From Planctomycetota bacterium (lineage in GTDB: Bacteria > Planctomycetota > PUPC01 > JABMSA01): DNA of 7,869 bases. Positions 6,274 through 7,869 of the stretch are shown piece after piece. How positions within the stretch are numbered: the stretch's first letter is position 1; each line of letters opens with the position of its first letter. Under the pieces are notes generated by a model. That model worked only from the letters and a program-made list of their open reading frames with translations. It was not told the origin of the DNA and made no database searches. The DNA is taken from positions 1-7,869 of the forward strand of contig JABMSA010000242.1 in NCBI GenBank assembly GCA_013202185.1, in the 5' to 3' direction. A program made the position numbers and the translations under genes.

Positions 6274-6534
6274 CAGTTCTTACATTAGTTCAAGCTTGGA
6301 AGAGAGGGCGCATCATCGCTGAGAGCCCGGTTGCGTTGCATTTCGGTGTGCTTTGTGACGTCGGAGTCCGTCCGGCGCTCGATCCGGGTGCGCGAGACGG
6401 GCTCTCGCGTTACAGGTGATCCGCCTGCCGGGCCGACGGGCGAATATCTCGCGTCTAATCGGCAAACGGGCACCGCTGTACGCCGGGATTCCCCACATAT
6501 TCGAAAAAAAAACGGAAAAAAACGGAAATTGTAC
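6274..6534. other. Non-coding stretch with inverted repeats and A-tracts
   Basis: No convincing gene: the open frames here overlap each other on both strands, are Arg/Ser-rich and lack ribosome sites. GAGAGCCCG (6321-6329) is repeated inverted as CGGGCTCTC (6398-6406), and CGCGAG-N7-CTCGCG (6391-6409) could form a competing local hairpin. The end of the stretch holds phased A-tracts, described separately. Confidence 0.4.
6504..6528 (+). promoter_or_regulatory. A-tract array, UP-element-like, upstream of the xre promoter
   Basis: Runs of nine, seven and three A residues are each separated by CGG, giving the unit AAAAAAACGG twice (6506-6525). The array ends 7 nt before the -35 box at 6535. Such tracts bend DNA and can bind the RNA polymerase alpha C-terminal domain, so strong basal transcription of the downstream regulator is likely. 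Confidence 0.5.
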
Positions 6535-6563
6535 TTGACATACGGTCTTGAATGTGCTATCAT
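6535..6563 (+). promoter_or_regulatory. Strong sigma-70 promoter with extended -10 for the XRE-type regulator
   Basis: TTGACA (6535-6540), a 17-nt spacer and TATCAT (6558-6563), with TG one base before the -10 (6555-6556). Five of six -10 bases and all -35 bases match consensus. Transcription would start near 6570, about 35 nt before the ATG at 6606. Confidence 0.8.
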
Positions 6564-6568
6564 CTAGC
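6556..6568 (+). promoter_or_regulatory. Possible operator: GCTA-N5-TAGC overlapping the -10
   Basis: A 13-bp dyad, GCTA (6556-6559) and TAGC (6565-6568), covers the -10 box. A small XRE protein binding here would block polymerase, so negative autoregulation is a reasonable inference. The arms are short and chance occurrence is possible. Confidence 0.3.
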
Positions 6569-6605
6569 AACAAGGACCGGTTACATTGGTTTAATGGAGA
6601 AAATC

Positions 6606-6842
6606 ATGGCAAAGAAAAAGACAATCGCAATGTTGATCAGGCAAGAACTGAAGAAACGGAAGATGACAATCGAACAACTGTCGAAGGAAATGAGCGTGCC
6701 ACGCAACACTATCGATCGCCACCTGGCCGGCGACCGCATACCGAGCGCGGAGGCACTCAGCAGGTATTGTCATGTTCTGGACATTGATGCCGCCGACGCC
6801 TTGGCGACTATTCTTCGGGCGAAGAAGCAGCTCAAGCGATAA
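6606..6842 (+). CDS. Small XRE-family (lambda-repressor-like) DNA-binding protein
   Basis: This 78-aa protein is almost entirely one helix-turn-helix domain. A basic N terminus (MAKKKT) and helix 1 (about 7-18) are followed by helix 2 (TIEQLSKEM, 21-29) and the recognition helix (PRNTIDRHLAG, 32-42). Helices 4-5 run through SAEALSRYCHVLDI (47-60), and the tail is basic. It would bind a palindromic operator as a dimer; its targets are unknown. The ATG at 6606 was chosen because GGAGA (6596-6600) lies 5 nt upstream. The in-frame ATG at 6594 overlaps that ribosome site, and a start at 6552 would precede the predicted transcript. Its size is like that of restriction-modification controller (C) proteins, but it sits about 530 bp after the methyltransferase with its own promoter and a large repeat between, so a link to the cassette is only possible. 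Other options are a phage-type or toxin-antitoxin-type regulator; no toxin gene is adjacent. Confidence 0.88.
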   Translation: MAKKKTIAMLIRQELKKRKMTIEQLSKEMSVPRNTIDRHLAGDRIPSAEALSRYCHVLDIDAADALATILRAKKQLKR

Positions 6843-6850
6843 ATCGGGCA

Positions 6851-6882
6851 CCGGCTCGCGCGGCCACACCCGCGCGAGCCGG
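6851..6882 (+). terminator. Perfect 13-bp GC-rich hairpin after the xre stop
   Basis: The stem CCGGCTCGCGCGG (6851-6863) pairs perfectly with 6870-6882 around a 6-nt loop, 8 nt after the stop codon. No U-tract follows (CCCCCCTA instead), so it would be an atypical terminator or a 3'-end-protecting structure. Confidence 0.6.
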
Positions 6883-6889
6883 CCCCCCT

Positions 6890-7321
6890 AACGGCATCAA
6901 CACGACGCGCCCCTCTCCCCCTCCCCGGGTGTGACCGGATGTTTCGTCCGGCCGACGACCCTTCGCCATGCAATTCTGGCGTGGGGGCCTCTGCATGAAG
7001 CTTGCCTTCCCCCTGCTATCCCGGATGACGCTAATGATACTCAGGTAACGCTGAGAATCGGGAACTTGGTTGTCGTCGGAAGGGAATCATGATCGTCGGC
7101 CATCATCGTCCTGGCCGTTCAGGCCCGAATCACTCCTATTTGCCTTGCTCGAAGAGGCTCCCTCGTCGGTGGCGGGCCGAAACGCTTTCACTGTCCGGCG
7201 AATGTGTGTATTCTTGGACGTTGCGTCTAAAAGGGGCAACGTATATGTAAGTCATTGGTATATCAGAGGTTAACGGGCAAAATCGGTTGAATAGCGGGAA
7301 AACATGTCCATTCCGTGCATC
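6890..7321. other. Gene-poor stretch with small hairpins
   Basis: I see no gene here. A long minus-strand frame that starts at 7726 and ends at 7136 is rich in Arg, Cys and His, has no ribosome site and runs antisense to the secreted-protein gene, so I read it as a shadow. Small dyads are CCGGA-N7-TCCGG (6935-6951), CGCCA-N8-TGGCG (6964-6981) and ACGTTGC-N11-GCAACGT (7218-7242). No tRNA, rRNA or known riboswitch pattern was recognised. Confidence 0.4.
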
Positions 7322-7349
7322 TTCGGCGATATTGTGCAAACTCGCCGAA
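7322..7349 (+). promoter_or_regulatory. Perfect 8-bp-arm palindrome, candidate activator site
   Basis: TTCGGCGA (7322-7329) and TCGCCGAA (7342-7349) form a perfect dyad with a 12-nt centre. It lies about 120 bp upstream of the predicted sigma-54 transcription start near 7471, the usual distance for an enhancer-binding activator. That role is inferred; it could instead be an RNA hairpin of an unseen transcript. Confidence 0.4.
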
Positions 7350-7444
7350 TGCCGCGCCTCGAGATTACGCCTTTTCCGTAAGTACCACCCAGCCAAGCAT
7401 TTCCGAAAAAAGCACGCCAGATCAGTTGTTTCTATTCTTCCATT

Positions 7445-7460
7445 TGGCATGCGATTTGCT
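7445..7460 (+). promoter_or_regulatory. Sigma-54 (-24/-12) promoter for the secreted protein
   Basis: TGGCATG-N4-TTGCT: the GG (7446-7447) and GC (7458-7459) are 12 bp apart as required, and only the C at position 6 of TGGCAC differs from consensus. The predicted start near 7471 leaves a leader of about 80 nt before the ATG at 7550. Sigma-54 promoters need an activating ATPase, so this gene would be conditionally expressed. Confidence 0.6.
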
Positions 7461-7533
7461 CTTATTATCAACGTATTTTGGCTTTTGCCGCAAGCGAAGG
7501 CACATAGCGTGCTTTTTGCGCGAATAGCCTGTT

Positions 7534-7540
7534 GGAAAGG
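7534..7540 (+). promoter_or_regulatory. Ribosome binding site deciding the start at 7550
   Basis: GGAAAGG ends 9 nt before the ATG at 7550. An overlapping ATG at 7546 is in another frame and closer to the site. The 7550 frame is preferred because it immediately encodes a signal peptide. Confidence 0.5.
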
Positions 7541-7549
7541 TTTGAATGT

Positions 7550-7869
7550 ATGAAGTGGAAGTGGATCATAGTGGCGGCTCTGATCGGATTGCCGATTGCA
7601 ACAGCATCGGCGCTGCCAATATCGTACATTTCGGCGACCGCCGTGCCGACTTCGTTCACGCCGTCGGGCGGCGAGTATGGGCTGGGCGTTCTCGAGATTA
7701 GTGGCAACACGCCTGTTTTCGTCCATTATGAGGACGGTTCACGAGGTGTTGTCGATCCTGCCAACTTCCTCATTTCCACAGACCTCAAGTCGGATGATTC
7801 CGCCGGCGGCAGGGCACGGGGCTTGTTCGAGGGCGGAGACCTTGCAATTAAGGATGGTCTGGGCACCGA
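7550..7869 (+). CDS. Secreted protein of unknown function, N-terminal part (3' end off window)
   Basis: 106 codons are present and the frame runs off the right edge. Residues 1-21 are a Sec signal peptide: MKWKW, a hydrophobic core (IIVAALIGLPIA) and an ATASA cleavage site. The mature part (ISYISATAVPTSFTPSGGEY, then GLGVLEISGNTPVFVHYEDG) is Ser/Thr/Gly-rich with beta-strand patterns and few charges, like surface or matrix proteins. Similar short Gly/Asp-rich proteins in Planctomycetota often end in a PEP-CTERM sorting signal, and their genes are often under sigma-54 control. Here the C terminus cannot be seen, so this is only a hypothesis supported by the -24/-12 promoter at 7445-7460. No enzyme motif is recognised. 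Confidence 0.8.
   Translation, partial: MKWKWIIVAALIGLPIATASALPISYISATAVPTSFTPSGGEYGLGVLEISGNTPVFVHYEDGSRGVVDPANFLISTDLKSDDSAGGRARGLFEGGDLAIKDGLGT

Noticed and set aside
6313..6573. Overlapping open frames on both strands before the XRE gene
   Set aside because: They cross the clear promoter at 6535-6563 and the A-tracts, and the products are Arg-rich without motifs.
7330..7420. Possible c-di-GMP (GEMM-type) riboswitch in the leader region
   Set aside because: A GCAAAC string is present but the conserved paired elements and tetraloop-receptor pattern are not, and it lies upstream of the predicted transcription start.
7287..7553. 88-codon plus-strand frame upstream of the secreted protein
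   Set aside because: It spans the sigma-54 promoter and overlaps the start of the secreted-protein gene; it has no good ribosome site and no domain.
7136..7726. 196-codon minus-strand frame
   Set aside because: Antisense to the signal peptide of the secreted protein; Cys/Arg/His-rich composition is typical of a shadow frame.
1..7869. CRISPR array, tRNA, rRNA, or integrase/transposase gene
   Set aside because: No regularly spaced repeats, cloverleaf-like sequences, rRNA signatures or recombinase motifs were found on either strand.

Overview
The window looks like a contig from a GC-rich, environmental, Gram-negative-type bacterium of the PVC/FCB-like kind, with Planctomycetota or Hydrogenedentota as the best guess. 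That guess rests on an FHA domain fused to a processive glycosyltransferase, a secreted HEAT-repeat protein fused to a glycoside-hydrolase-like module, and a secreted protein behind a sigma-54-type promoter. No rRNA, tRNA or other lineage marker is present, so the assignment is weak.

Left third (1-3780, minus strand): two co-directional genes, each with its own near-consensus sigma-70 promoter. The upstream one (1378-3684) encodes an exported protein with a Sec signal peptide, about seven HEAT repeats arranged as 61-residue double units, a DUF5060-like beta-sandwich, a degenerate TIM barrel and a C-terminal beta-sandwich. The next one (1142 to the left edge) encodes an FHA domain, two membrane helices and a family 2 glycosyltransferase domain; it is cut by the window edge. 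Both fit cell-surface or polysaccharide work.

Middle (about 3880-6275, plus strand): a compact Type II restriction-modification cassette, visibly less GC-rich than its flanks. An ApaLI-like restriction endonuclease (4038-4811) is followed after 15 bp by an amino-type DNA methyltransferase (4827-6074). The endonuclease frame is open upstream to 3939 except for one TAG codon at 4005. The only good translation start signal lies before that TAG, so the endonuclease is either weakly expressed by design or a damaged gene. The cassette is closed on its right by a large imperfect inverted repeat (6148-6273) that looks like a non-autonomous mobile element or a palindrome of the REP/RAYT type.

Right third (6275-7869, plus strand): a non-coding stretch with structured GC-rich DNA, then a 78-residue XRE-type DNA-binding protein (6606-6842). 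It has A-tracts, a strong extended -10 promoter with a palindrome over the -10 box, and a 13-bp perfect hairpin after the stop. A gene-poor stretch of about 0.7 kb follows. It carries an 8-bp-arm palindrome at 7322-7349 and a good -24/-12 (sigma-54) promoter at 7445-7460. These sit in front of a secreted protein gene (7550 to the right edge) whose C terminus is outside the window.
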